From contig CAIRBP010000081.1 of the NCBI GenBank assembly GCA_903876885.1, positions 1 through 41,940 of the forward strand: a DNA stretch of 41,940 bases, given 5' to 3'. The translations under genes and the position numbers were made by a program. Positions 34,681 to 41,940 of this stretch are shown piece after piece (within the stretch, counting starts at the first letter, position 1; each line of letters starts with the position of its first letter). The notes under the pieces are model-generated. The model searched no databases and was not told the DNA's origin. It saw nothing but the letters and a program-made list of their open reading frames with translations. The stretch comes from an uncultured Burkholderiales bacterium. GTDB lineage: Bacteria > Pseudomonadota > Gammaproteobacteria > Burkholderiales > Burkholderiaceae_C.

Positions 34681-35760
34681 ATGGAAAATATAGATGTTAT
34701 GGTTCTGCGCGCTGTCGCTGCTTGGCGCTCTTCGGGACAACGCGCCTTGCTCGCAACCGTTATCAGGACCTGGGGGTCGTCCCCAAGACCTATCGGCTCG
34801 ATCATGGCACTTTGCGAGACTGGTGCAGTAGTAGGATCTGTGTCTGGCGGTTGTATTGAAGATGATTTGATAGACAGATACACAAAAGCCTACGCCATAG
34901 CTGCCCGAACCGCCCAGACTTCCCAGTCCAAGGATGACCTTAACTCCACCGCCTCCTTGCCTCTCAATCCTCAAGAGCTACCTAGCGGACCCCCTCAAAG
35001 TGTTAAGTACGGCATCAGCGCAGACGAGGCTCACCGCTTTGGGCTTCCCTGCGGGGGAACGCTTGAGTTGTTGCTGGAGTTTGATCCAGATGCTGAGTCG
35101 CTGAAAGAACTGATCAAAGGGCTTGAGGCAGGTCAACTCATTCAACGTCAAGTTAATTTAAAGACTGGTGAAGTTAACCTTTTGCCTTGCAACAGCCCAG
35201 CCGAGTTATCGATCGACTCCCAACACCTGACAAACACATTTGGACCCGAATACCGTATGCTCTTAATCGGCGCTGGCCAGATGGCAGAGTACCTAGCAAC
35301 GATGGCTAAATTCAACGGTTTTGCTGTAACGGTCTGCGACCCAAGAGAGGAGTACTCAGGCGCTTGGTCTGTTCAGGGTGTAGCTTTATCTAAAGAGATG
35401 CCCGACGATATGGTAAAAACCTTTAAACCAGACAGGCGCAGTTGCGTGATTGCGCTGAGCCATGATCCAAAACTTGATGATCTAGCACTATTGGAAGCCT
35501 TGGAGAGTGAGGCTTTTTATGTAGGGGCTATTGGCTCTCGGCGCAACAACTTAGCCAGAAAAGAAAGACTTCAAGAACATTTTGAAGTCTCTGCGCAGAA
35601 CATTGCTCGCTTAAGAGGGCCAATTGGTTTTTATATAGGCAGTAAGACTCCTGCAGAAATAGCGGTTAGTATCATGGCCGAAGTTTTAGCCGTTAAAAAT
35701 AAAGTGCCCATCGCTAAAGAGCACGACGTGATGCATGCTAAAAACAGTCAATTAAGTTAG
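34681..35760 (+). CDS. XdhC/CoxF-like molybdenum cofactor maturation protein
   Basis: XdhC proteins bind and sulfurate molybdenum cofactor before insertion into xanthine dehydrogenase-family enzymes. The 359-residue protein has the N-terminal domain (LLATVIRTWGSSPRPIG, GSVSGGCIEDDLI, GLPCGGTLELLLE) and a C-terminal Rossmann domain (LLIGAGQMAEYLATMA, GAIGSRRN, GPIGFYIGSKTPAEIAVS). I chose ATG 34681, 8 bp past the preceding stop. The target hydroxylase is not in the window. Confidence 0.88.
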   Translation: MENIDVMVLRAVAAWRSSGQRALLATVIRTWGSSPRPIGSIMALCETGAVVGSVSGGCIEDDLIDRYTKAYAIAARTAQTSQSKDDLNSTASLPLNPQELPSGPPQSVKYGISADEAHRFGLPCGGTLELLLEFDPDAESLKELIKGLEAGQLIQRQVNLKTGEVNLLPCNSPAELSIDSQHLTNTFGPEYRMLLIGAGQMAEYLATMAKFNGFAVTVCDPREEYSGAWSVQGVALSKEMPDDMVKTFKPDRRSCVIALSHDPKLDDLALLEALESEAFYVGAIGSRRNNLARKERLQEHFEVSAQNIARLRGPIGFYIGSKTPAEIAVSIMAEVLAVKNKVPIAKEHDVMHAKNSQLS

Positions 35761-35786
35761 CGCTTTTTTGAATGAGCGCTGCGCTA
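35758..35786. terminator. Possible hairpin between convergent genes
   Basis: TAGCGC (35758–35763) pairs with GCGCTA (35781–35786), with a six-T run in the loop. It overlaps the stop codon of the XdhC gene and lies before the end of the convergent outer-membrane protein gene. Confidence 0.35.
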
Positions 35787-35793
35787 CCGAACA

Positions 35794-36729
35794 TTAAAAC
35801 GGCCAGGCTACAACACTCTTAACAGTCCAAGCATCTGAGGATCCGTTCAGTCCACGACCAACGCCTAAGTTGATCTCATAAGGCTTGCGGTCAAAATCCC
35901 AAACCAAATACAAGGTATTGTTTTGCATCTTGTAGGGGGTTAAATTGTTGATTTGTCCCTTGGCGCTGTAATACTCCAATCCATACCGGGAAGAAGCAGT
36001 AAATTTATAGCTACCCTTTAAAGCGGCCGTGTAATGGGGTGACTGCTCAACGTAGCCAGTGGAGATGGGCCAATTAAATATTGGATTGAAGGAGAAGAGC
36101 CAATCCGCATTCTTCCACCCCATGATGTAACGCATTTCATAAAAGCGCTTGGACAACTCAAACTCAGGCTTGAGTTGTCCTAGTTCCATGTTTAACCCAG
36201 CAAACGCACCCTCCCCGTACAAAGACTGAAGTGGTAAGTACTTTAAACGCGCTATGTAACCTGCCTCTGTGAGCGTGCCGCTGTTGGTACGGGTCATCGG
36301 TAACATGAGCCCAGCCTCAACCGTTCTGTTCAAACCGTACGAGAAATCTGGGGTCAACCGTTGTCCGTGCACATTCATTACCTCACCCGCATAGGTGGGT
36401 ACGCTCAATCCTTGTGGGGTGGAGTTAATGTGCAACTGAGTACCAATCTCACCCGTCGCTACTAACTCATCCGTGAAGACTGCAATTTCGTAGCTCAGTG
36501 CGGCGTGCACACGGGTAACGCTCAAATTCAATAAAACGAGAGCTGAAATAAAAAATAAAGTGTTGAAGGTGCTTAGGTAAAAATACCAAGATCTCTGGTC
36601 ACGTCTGGTTTTGCGATTAGATGCAGCGAAAGAAATCTTAAGTGAAAGATCGCCTGCTTTTGAGGCCATACGCGAAGCGCATTTTTGACTTGGTTTAAAG
36701 AGTCCTAAGGGACTTAATCCGAATAGCAT
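35794..36729 (-). CDS. Predicted outer-membrane beta-barrel protein, unknown function
   Basis: I do not recognise this 311-residue protein. An N-terminal signal-like helix (about residues 53–76) ending in RVHAA is followed by a region of alternating polar and aromatic residues, and the last residue is Phe (VKSVVAWPF), the standard ending for beta-barrels inserted by BAM. ATG 36729, with AGGA six bases upstream, is preferred over an upstream in-frame start. Even so, about 50 Lys/Arg/Ser-rich residues precede the hydrophobic core, unusually long for a signal peptide. It is unrelated to the flanking genes by function. Confidence 0.7.
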   Translation of the reverse strand: MLFGLSPLGLFKPSQKCASRMASKAGDLSLKISFAASNRKTRRDQRSWYFYLSTFNTLFFISALVLLNLSVTRVHAALSYEIAVFTDELVATGEIGTQLHINSTPQGLSVPTYAGEVMNVHGQRLTPDFSYGLNRTVEAGLMLPMTRTNSGTLTEAGYIARLKYLPLQSLYGEGAFAGLNMELGQLKPEFELSKRFYEMRYIMGWKNADWLFSFNPIFNWPISTGYVEQSPHYTAALKGSYKFTASSRYGLEYYSAKGQINNLTPYKMQNNTLYLVWDFDRKPYEINLGVGRGLNGSSDAWTVKSVVAWPF

Positions 36730-36951
36730 TTTGTGTCCTGACAAAGTTTTGCTTTGTTTGAATATGATCGTATCACACAGCACCGAAGCCGAGCCCTCCA
36801 TCTCACCCTTAGTTCACCGTAATGATTCGCTTTGAGATATGTCAACACAAGGCAAATTAGGACAAAATAGCTACAAATTAAAACTTGTAAATTTCTTCCA
36901 TCCCCAACTAAAACTGTTGGATTAAGGGTAAATCAAGCGAGGGATTAACGT

Positions 36952-37008
36952 GTGAATGAGGAGGTTATGAATGAGGCCTTCAATTCATCACTAAAATCTG
37001 TGGGTTAA
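36952..37008 (+). CDS. Candidate 18-codon leader ORF upstream of ferredoxin reductase
   Basis: GTG at 36952 opens a frame encoding 18 residues (MNEEVMNEAFNSSLKSVG) with GAGGG upstream at near-ideal spacing, ending in TAA 22 bp before the reductase gene. An imperfect inverted repeat around GGCC covers its centre. It is too short to judge as a gene. The rest of the 36730–37030 gap shows nothing clear. Confidence 0.3.
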   Translation: MNEEVMNEAFNSSLKSVG

Positions 37009-37030
37009 TCTAAAAATACTAATTAATGCA

Positions 37031-37804
37031 ATGAGTGCCTTTCACGAAGAAAAAGTTTTATCCGTTCACCACTGGACGGATCGTTTATTCAGTTTTACAA
37101 CAACTCGAGACGCTGGTCTGAGATTCTCAAACGGGCACTTCACCATGATCGGGTTGATGGTGAACAACAAACCGTTACTACGAGCCTACAGCATAGTGAG
37201 TCCTAATTACGAAGAGAATTTAGAGTTCCTAAGCATCAAGGTTCAAGACGGCCCACTCACCTCCAAACTGCAACACATCAAAGTGGGGGACACTTTGATT
37301 GTCGGCAAAAAGCCTACAGGCACTTTGTTGATTGATTATTTGCTCCCAGGTAAAAATCTTTATCTCTTAAGTACTGGTACGGGGCTTGCACCTTTCCTAA
37401 GCGTGATACGGGATCCCGAGACGTTCGAGCGATTTGAGAAAGTTATATTGGTTCACGGCGTACGTGAGGTCAAAGAATTAGCCTATCATGATTACATTAC
37501 TGAGGAACTCCCCAAACACGAGTTGCTAGGGGAGATGGTTAGTGAGCAGCTGCTTTACTACCCAACTGTTACCAGAGAGCCTTATAAAAACCAAGGTCGC
37601 TTAACGGATTTGATTGAGAGTGGAAAAATCTTTAAAGATCTGGGCTTACCCGCTTTGGATCCCCAAGTGGACCGAATCATGATTTGTGGCGGACCTCAGA
37701 TGTTGAAAGATTTAAAGAAAATTCTTGAAGAACGCGCCTTCAAGGAGGGCAGTACGACCAGTCCTGGTGATTTTGTAATTGAGCGGGCATTTGCTGAGAG
37801 TTGA
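37031..37804 (+). CDS. fpr: Ferredoxin–NADP reductase
   Basis: The 257-residue FAD enzyme exchanges electrons between NADPH and ferredoxin or flavodoxin and serves oxidative-stress and iron–sulfur functions. It has the FAD motif RAYSIVSPNYEE, the NADP-binding GTGLAPFLSVIRDPE, ICGGPQMLKDLK and the C-terminal FVIERAFAE typical of bacterial FPR. The low-potential ferredoxin at 3235–3510 could be a partner, but that is speculation. Confidence 0.94.
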   Translation: MSAFHEEKVLSVHHWTDRLFSFTTTRDAGLRFSNGHFTMIGLMVNNKPLLRAYSIVSPNYEENLEFLSIKVQDGPLTSKLQHIKVGDTLIVGKKPTGTLLIDYLLPGKNLYLLSTGTGLAPFLSVIRDPETFERFEKVILVHGVREVKELAYHDYITEELPKHELLGEMVSEQLLYYPTVTREPYKNQGRLTDLIESGKIFKDLGLPALDPQVDRIMICGGPQMLKDLKKILEERAFKEGSTTSPGDFVIERAFAES

Positions 37805-37855
37805 CTTGATGGCGAGATGATTTTTTTGATCTTGCTTCAATTAACGCTACGCTTA

Positions 37856-37899
37856 AGCTCTGTTTGAGCTCTGTTTGAGCTCTGTTTAAACTCTGAAAG
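37856..37899 (+). repeat. Tandem 11-bp repeats
   Basis: AGCTCTGTTTG occurs at 37856 and 37867, then AGCTCTGTTTA at 37878 and a decayed AACTCTGAAAG at 37889. The period is 11 bp, about one helical turn. They lie between fpr and the Smr gene, 65 bp before its start. Confidence 0.75.
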
Positions 37900-37963
37900 C
37901 CAGCTCATTGTGGATGACCAATACCTTTAGCGTTCGAAACATTTAACAATTACTCCCCCAACA

Positions 37964-38599
37964 ATGAAAGCTCGCTCCCTTCAAGACCTTGAAGGTCTAA
38001 AACGCACTCTTAGCGAGCGTGCCGTGCGTGAGGAAAAAGAGCGTCTAGCAAAAGCCGAAGAGGCAAGGCTGCGCCTTGCTGAACAAGATCTTTTTAAAAG
38101 AGCAGTAGGCTTTGTCAAACCCATCCCAGCCAAGCCACGGGTTTCCCTCAAAAGCGAGCCTACTCCGCCTATCGCTAACCAACAAATCAAAGACGATCAA
38201 AGCGCCCTTAGGGAGAGTTTGAGTGATGAGTTTGATGTTGCATCCTTATTAGACACGGATGATGCTCTGAGTTTTCGTCGTCCCGGCATAGGAACTGACA
38301 TTACCAAAAAACTCAGAAAAGGGGACTGGAGCGTGCAAGCTCAGGTGGACCTTCACGGCTTGAGGAGAGAGGAGGCGCGAGAGCATCTAAGTGCTTTTCT
38401 AAAAGACTCCATCAAGGGTGGGCTTCGCTGTATCAGGGTCATCCACGGAAAGGGTTTAGGCTCACCGGGTAAAACTCCAGTTCTAAAAGCCAAAGTGCAA
38501 TCTTGGTTGGTTCAAAAAGAGGAGATATTAGCCTTCGTCCAAGCCAAACCAACACAGGGCGGAGCTGGTGCGTTAATTGTTTTGCTTAAAGGTCGCTGA
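37964..38599 (+). CDS. Smr domain protein
   Basis: The 211-residue protein has a charged, probably coiled-coil N-terminal region (about residues 10–45, rich in Glu, Lys and Arg), a linker, and a C-terminal Smr domain. The domain shows VDLHGLRREEAREHL (DxHG motif), IRVIHGKGLGSPG and the C-terminal GGAGALIVLLKG. Smr domains are nucleases related to the MutS2 C-terminus; the biological role of stand-alone proteins is uncertain. No good ribosome-binding site precedes the ATG. Confidence 0.9.
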   Translation: MKARSLQDLEGLKRTLSERAVREEKERLAKAEEARLRLAEQDLFKRAVGFVKPIPAKPRVSLKSEPTPPIANQQIKDDQSALRESLSDEFDVASLLDTDDALSFRRPGIGTDITKKLRKGDWSVQAQVDLHGLRREEAREHLSAFLKDSIKGGLRCIRVIHGKGLGSPGKTPVLKAKVQSWLVQKEEILAFVQAKPTQGGAGALIVLLKGR

Positions 38600-38620
38600 G
38601 AACTTTTTAATCTAACGAAT

Positions 38621-39037
38621 ATGACTGACAAAGTACGAATTGATAAATGGTTATGGGCGGCAAGGTTTTTTAAAACCCGAACTCTTGCAACTGATGAGGT
38701 TAACAAGGGACGGATACAAGTTAACAGCAGCGAAGTTAAGCCCTCGCGTGACATCAAGGTCGGAGACCAAATAAGTATTCGACGAGAGGGTTTCATACAA
38801 ACGGTATCGGTACTCGGACTCTCACAAAACAGAGGTCCTGCAAGCACCGCACAACTGCTTTACAGTGAGACACCTGAGAGCGTACAAGCTAAAGCGACTT
38901 GGGTTGAACAACGAAGGTATATGAGAGATCCTTCAACCACTATCGAGAACGGACGGCCAACTAAGCGCAACAGAAGAGAGCTTGACGAGACTAAAAGTCG
39001 CGGTTGGAACGAGCGGTGGAGCGCATCAATTGATTAA
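38621..39037 (+). CDS. hslR: Heat shock protein 15, S4 RNA-binding domain
   Basis: The 138-residue protein has an N-terminal S4 domain (VRIDKWLWAARFFKTRTLA, then VNKGRIQVNSSEVKPSRDIKVGD) and a basic C-terminal tail. Hsp15 binds free 50S subunits that carry stalled peptidyl-tRNA and helps recycle them after heat stress. It follows the Smr gene by 21 bp in the same direction. Its presence near rpoH is distant, and no sigma32 promoter was recognised upstream. Confidence 0.92.
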   Translation: MTDKVRIDKWLWAARFFKTRTLATDEVNKGRIQVNSSEVKPSRDIKVGDQISIRREGFIQTVSVLGLSQNRGPASTAQLLYSETPESVQAKATWVEQRRYMRDPSTTIENGRPTKRNRRELDETKSRGWNERWSASID

Positions 39038-39106
39038 TTAATTACCTTAGGAATTCACCCTTAGGCATATACTTAGCTGTAAACGTATCCATGCGTTGTT
39101 GACATA

Positions 39107-41695
39107 TTAATGGGCTCTTAACGTTTGCACCACCGATTGCTTGAGCACACTGCGTAGACTCAGCCACCCCGCAGCCCAAGCGATTACTATGCCAAAACCA
39201 ACTCCAAAGAGGATGAATACAGGCGAGACCCTCCACTCAAATTCAAAAACGTAAGTTGCAAGTCCCCACCCTATTAGACTCGCACTGACACTGGACAGCA
39301 GACCTGCAAGCGCTCCCATCCCCCATAACTCAGCACGCTGGATTTGCACAATCAAATGATTACCCCCCCCCATAGCCCGGATTAAGGCGTACTCTTTTGC
39401 ACGCGAAGAAAGTGTGCTGTGAATACATGCAACAAGAACGATTAGGCCCGCCAGTAAAGTAAAAACAAACAAAAACTCAACAGCGCTTGTGACCTGATCC
39501 AAAATAATTTGAATCTGATTTAAGGTTGAGCCTATATCAATTTCAGTGACGCTAGGAAATTGATGTACTAACTTATTATCAAATCCACGAACATTTGGCG
39601 CTTTAAAAGCGGCTATGTAACTTTGTGGAAGATCGTTCATATCGCGTACCGGTAATATCACGAAGAAATTAGTCCTCATAGACGTCCAGTCCACTTTACG
39701 AATTGACGTGATCTTGGCTTCGTAGATGAAACCAGATATATCAAACTTTAAGAGATCCCCCATATTCAAATTCAGTGTCTTTGCAATACCCTCTTCGATA
39801 CTTAGCGCATTTGACTCATTAGGAATCCATCGCCCAGCGATGATTTTGTTATTTGCTGGAGCTTGATCGCTGTGGGAGAGATTGAATTCACGGTCAACGA
39901 GGTGCTGAGCGCGCTCGTCTTTATAACGGTTTGCTGTGACTGCTTTATTATTGATCTCTATCAAGCGCCCCTTGATCATCGGGTACCAATCAAATGTCTG
40001 AACACCACTGGACTTTAATGCCTCTTGGAATTCCTTTGCCTGATCGCTTTGTATGTTGATGACAAAACGGTTAGGCGCGTCCTCAGGCGTAGCGTTTCTC
40101 CAACTTTGAATCAAATCTGTTCTTAGTAAGATAAGCAGTAAAAGAGCAAGCAATCCAATTGCAAGTGCGCTGATCTGTAAAACTGAATAAACATTTTTCG
40201 CATGTATTTGACGAGTTGCGATGCGTAGCCATATGGGAGAGTTAGATTCACTAACAAATCTTCTAAGCAAAGCGATCGCACCGGCGCTGCACAACGCGAA
40301 AACAAGCGCGGCGCCAAGAAAACCACCAACCACATTCAGCGACAAAAGAAAATCTTGACTGACAAAGGCCATCAGCAAGCACAAACCAATGGTGCCCAGT
40401 ATCCATACCAATACAGGCATTCGCTTGAGACCACCTATTTCTTGTCTCATCACGCGCAGAGCAGGAACACTTGCAAGTTGCAGAACTGGGGGAAGTCCAA
40501 AGGCCAACAAACTACATAGACCAACACCGTAGCCCTGCAAAACTGGTACGAAATTGGGAGGCGGTAAAGTCGTGTCTACAAGACTTGCGAGTATTTGGAC
40601 AAAACCAAAATGAACACCGTAACCGATGATCAATCCAAAAGTACTTGCCATTAGTCCCAGAAGAATGAATTCAATAACAAAAAGTTGGGTGATCGATCGT
40701 TGGCTTTGACCCAGCACGCGTCGAATAGCGCAGTCTTGGATATGCTGCTCGGAGAAGTTACGAGCAGATAAAGCAACAGCTACTGCACTAAGTATGACTG
40801 CAAGTAAAGCAACAAGCCTTAAAAATTTACCCGCTCGGTCTAAGGTTTGTCTGACCTCAGGTCGCCCTGTCTCCAGGGTCTCAAGACGAACGCCCCGGTT
40901 AGCTGTGCCCTCAATACTTCTTTGCACAGCGTCACTAAATTCTTTAACGACAAAATCAGATCCTGATACCGCAAATCTCCAATTAATTCGGCTGCTGGGC
41001 TGGATGAGTTGTGTGACACCCAGGTCAGTCTGATTGATCATTACGCGTGGTGCAAAACTCATAAATCCAACACCCTTGTCAGGCTCATAAGTGATCACCC
41101 GAGTGACTTTGAACTGTCCCCTTCCAAGCTCAATTACTCCACCGATCTTGATCTCGAGTGAGTCCAGTAAAGAGGACTCAACCCACACTTCCCCACTTTG
41201 GGGAGCACCTTTGGTGAGCACATTAGTAGCTTTGCTTTTAATATCAGTTGCGCTGATTGAAATCAAGTCGTAGGCGCTTTGATCTAGTACCTTTAACTCT
41301 CCCCTAAGAGGGTAAGACGCGTCCACGGCCTTTAAAGAAACTAGACGAGTTTCACCCACCGGGTTGCTCTGGTCAGTGCGTTGGGCAACCCGCGCCATGG
41401 TTGGGAAGCTAAGGGTCTGGGAACTTTGTAGGCCAAGCGCAGCAGCCCTTTGCACAATCTCCAACGGCGTTGGCGCACTGCTGGTAACCACTGCATCGCC
41501 GCCCAGCATTTGACGTGCGTCGCGTTCGAGGCCTGCCTCTAAGCGATTCGATAAAAACCCAACGGAGGAAAGCGCAGCCACTCCCAAGCCAGTTGAGATG
41601 ACCAGCATTTTTATCTGACCTGAGCGAATATCGCGACCAATTGCCGTTAAAGCAAGCTTAAAGAAACCGGTGAATTTATCTATATCTAGGGACAT
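39107..41695 (-). CDS. Large FtsX-family ABC transporter permease (YbbP-like)
   Basis: The 862-residue inner-membrane protein has the YbbP plan. An N-terminal helix (about 29–48, KMLVISTGLGVAALSSVGF) and a periplasmic domain precede a first FtsX core with GSxxxR-like RRVLGQSQRSITQLFVIE (about 320–340). More helices, a second periplasmic domain, and a C-terminal FtsX core (SRAKEYALIRAMGGGNHLIVQ then four helices) follow. YbbP pairs with ATPase YbbA next to the TesA lysophospholipase in E. coli. No ATPase gene is adjacent on either side here. Convergent with hslR and divergent from the gene at the right edge. Confidence 0.9.
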   Translation of the reverse strand: MSLDIDKFTGFFKLALTAIGRDIRSGQIKMLVISTGLGVAALSSVGFLSNRLEAGLERDARQMLGGDAVVTSSAPTPLEIVQRAAALGLQSSQTLSFPTMARVAQRTDQSNPVGETRLVSLKAVDASYPLRGELKVLDQSAYDLISISATDIKSKATNVLTKGAPQSGEVWVESSLLDSLEIKIGGVIELGRGQFKVTRVITYEPDKGVGFMSFAPRVMINQTDLGVTQLIQPSSRINWRFAVSGSDFVVKEFSDAVQRSIEGTANRGVRLETLETGRPEVRQTLDRAGKFLRLVALLAVILSAVAVALSARNFSEQHIQDCAIRRVLGQSQRSITQLFVIEFILLGLMASTFGLIIGYGVHFGFVQILASLVDTTLPPPNFVPVLQGYGVGLCSLLAFGLPPVLQLASVPALRVMRQEIGGLKRMPVLVWILGTIGLCLLMAFVSQDFLLSLNVVGGFLGAALVFALCSAGAIALLRRFVSESNSPIWLRIATRQIHAKNVYSVLQISALAIGLLALLLLILLRTDLIQSWRNATPEDAPNRFVINIQSDQAKEFQEALKSSGVQTFDWYPMIKGRLIEINNKAVTANRYKDERAQHLVDREFNLSHSDQAPANNKIIAGRWIPNESNALSIEEGIAKTLNLNMGDLLKFDISGFIYEAKITSIRKVDWTSMRTNFFVILPVRDMNDLPQSYIAAFKAPNVRGFDNKLVHQFPSVTEIDIGSTLNQIQIILDQVTSAVEFLFVFTLLAGLIVLVACIHSTLSSRAKEYALIRAMGGGNHLIVQIQRAELWGMGALAGLLSSVSASLIGWGLATYVFEFEWRVSPVFILFGVGFGIVIAWAAGWLSLRSVLKQSVVQTLRAH

Positions 41696-41849
41696 GAATT
41701 ACAATGTGAGAGTGGAATAACGATAATACTACGTGGACAAAAAAGTTGTTTGCTACATCAGCTTACAACTTGATTTACAGATATATTTTTTAGACTTTTA
41801 GAAATCAATTTCTCTACTTTTTCTTAATTCACAGATACTCTTTAACACA

Positions 41850-41940
41850 ATGTCTACCGTTTTTTCTAATTCTGCTTTACGCGCACTGGCTTTTTGGGTT
41901 TTGACGCTTTGGCTCGCTCAAAATGCAATTGCCTTACCCA
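41850..41940 (+). CDS. Start of a secreted protein gene, partial (possibly TesA-like)
   Basis: ATG at 41850 opens a frame to the window edge with 30 full codons. The product begins MSTVFSNSALRALAFW, has a hydrophobic core and an Ala-rich cleavage area (NAIALP), so it is a signal peptide. In E. coli the permease ybbP locus is divergent from tesA, so a TesA-type esterase is a fair guess, but no catalytic motif is in view. Confidence 0.6.
   Translation, partial: MSTVFSNSALRALAFWVLTLWLAQNAIALP

Overview
The window reads as chromosome of a betaproteobacterium, most likely order Burkholderiales. Base composition is moderate (mid-40s % GC by eye), genes are tightly packed, and several neighbourhoods are typical of that order: ispE–tRNA-Gln–prs–rplY–pth; M16 peptidase pair–rsmD–coaD–ferredoxin opposite ftsY; coxB–coxA–ctaG–DUF2970–coxC with SURF1–ctaA–ctaB–sco; and yqgE–yqgF–pyrR–pyrB–pyrC'. 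No insertion sequence, prophage, CRISPR array or toxin–antitoxin pair was seen. The genus cannot be fixed from the sequence alone.

Layout. 1–3166 (+): end of ispE, tRNA-Gln(UUG), prs, ribosomal protein L25 with an attenuator-like leader, and pth. 3235–7514 (−): two M16 peptidases, rsmD, coaD and a 2[4Fe-4S] ferredoxin, with overlapping stops and starts. 7635–9756 (+): ftsY and a solute-binding protein. 9757–10687: a 0.9 kb gap that ends in a complex rpoH control region (four 16-bp repeats, a sigma70-like promoter, a perfect CIRCE operator and an 11-codon leader ORF overlapping the rpoH start). 11712–21312 (−, apart from one small + gene): a complete aa3-type cytochrome c oxidase locus with heme A synthesis and copper assembly genes. 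21537–25379 (−): exported amidohydrolase, soxX, soxA, soxZ, soxY. 25564–27372 (+): cytochrome c and flavocytochrome c sulfide dehydrogenase. 27531–32346 (−): plsC and the pyrimidine block with yqgF and yqgE. 32415–35760 (+): photolyase, CoxG-like and XdhC-like proteins. 35794–36729 (−): a predicted outer-membrane protein. 37031–39037 (+): ferredoxin–NADP reductase, Smr protein, HslR. 39107–41695 (−): a large FtsX-type permease, with the first 30 codons of a divergent secreted protein at the right edge.

How the genes fit together. The metabolism is aerobic and respiratory. SoxYZ and SoxAX bind and oxidise reduced sulfur in the periplasm, FccAB oxidises sulfide, and electrons pass through c-type cytochromes to the oxidase, whose subunit II carries its own cytochrome c domain. 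soxB and soxCD are not here, so the pathway is either split across the genome or incomplete. Pyrimidine synthesis uses an aspartate carbamoyltransferase next to a dihydroorotase-like protein that has lost its metal-binding HxH motif.

The most interesting new-looking material is regulatory: the layered rpoH upstream region, the mutually exclusive hairpins in front of rplY, and three unrelated short tandem-repeat clusters with periods of 16, 14 and 11 bp. I did not find a clearly new multi-gene system.
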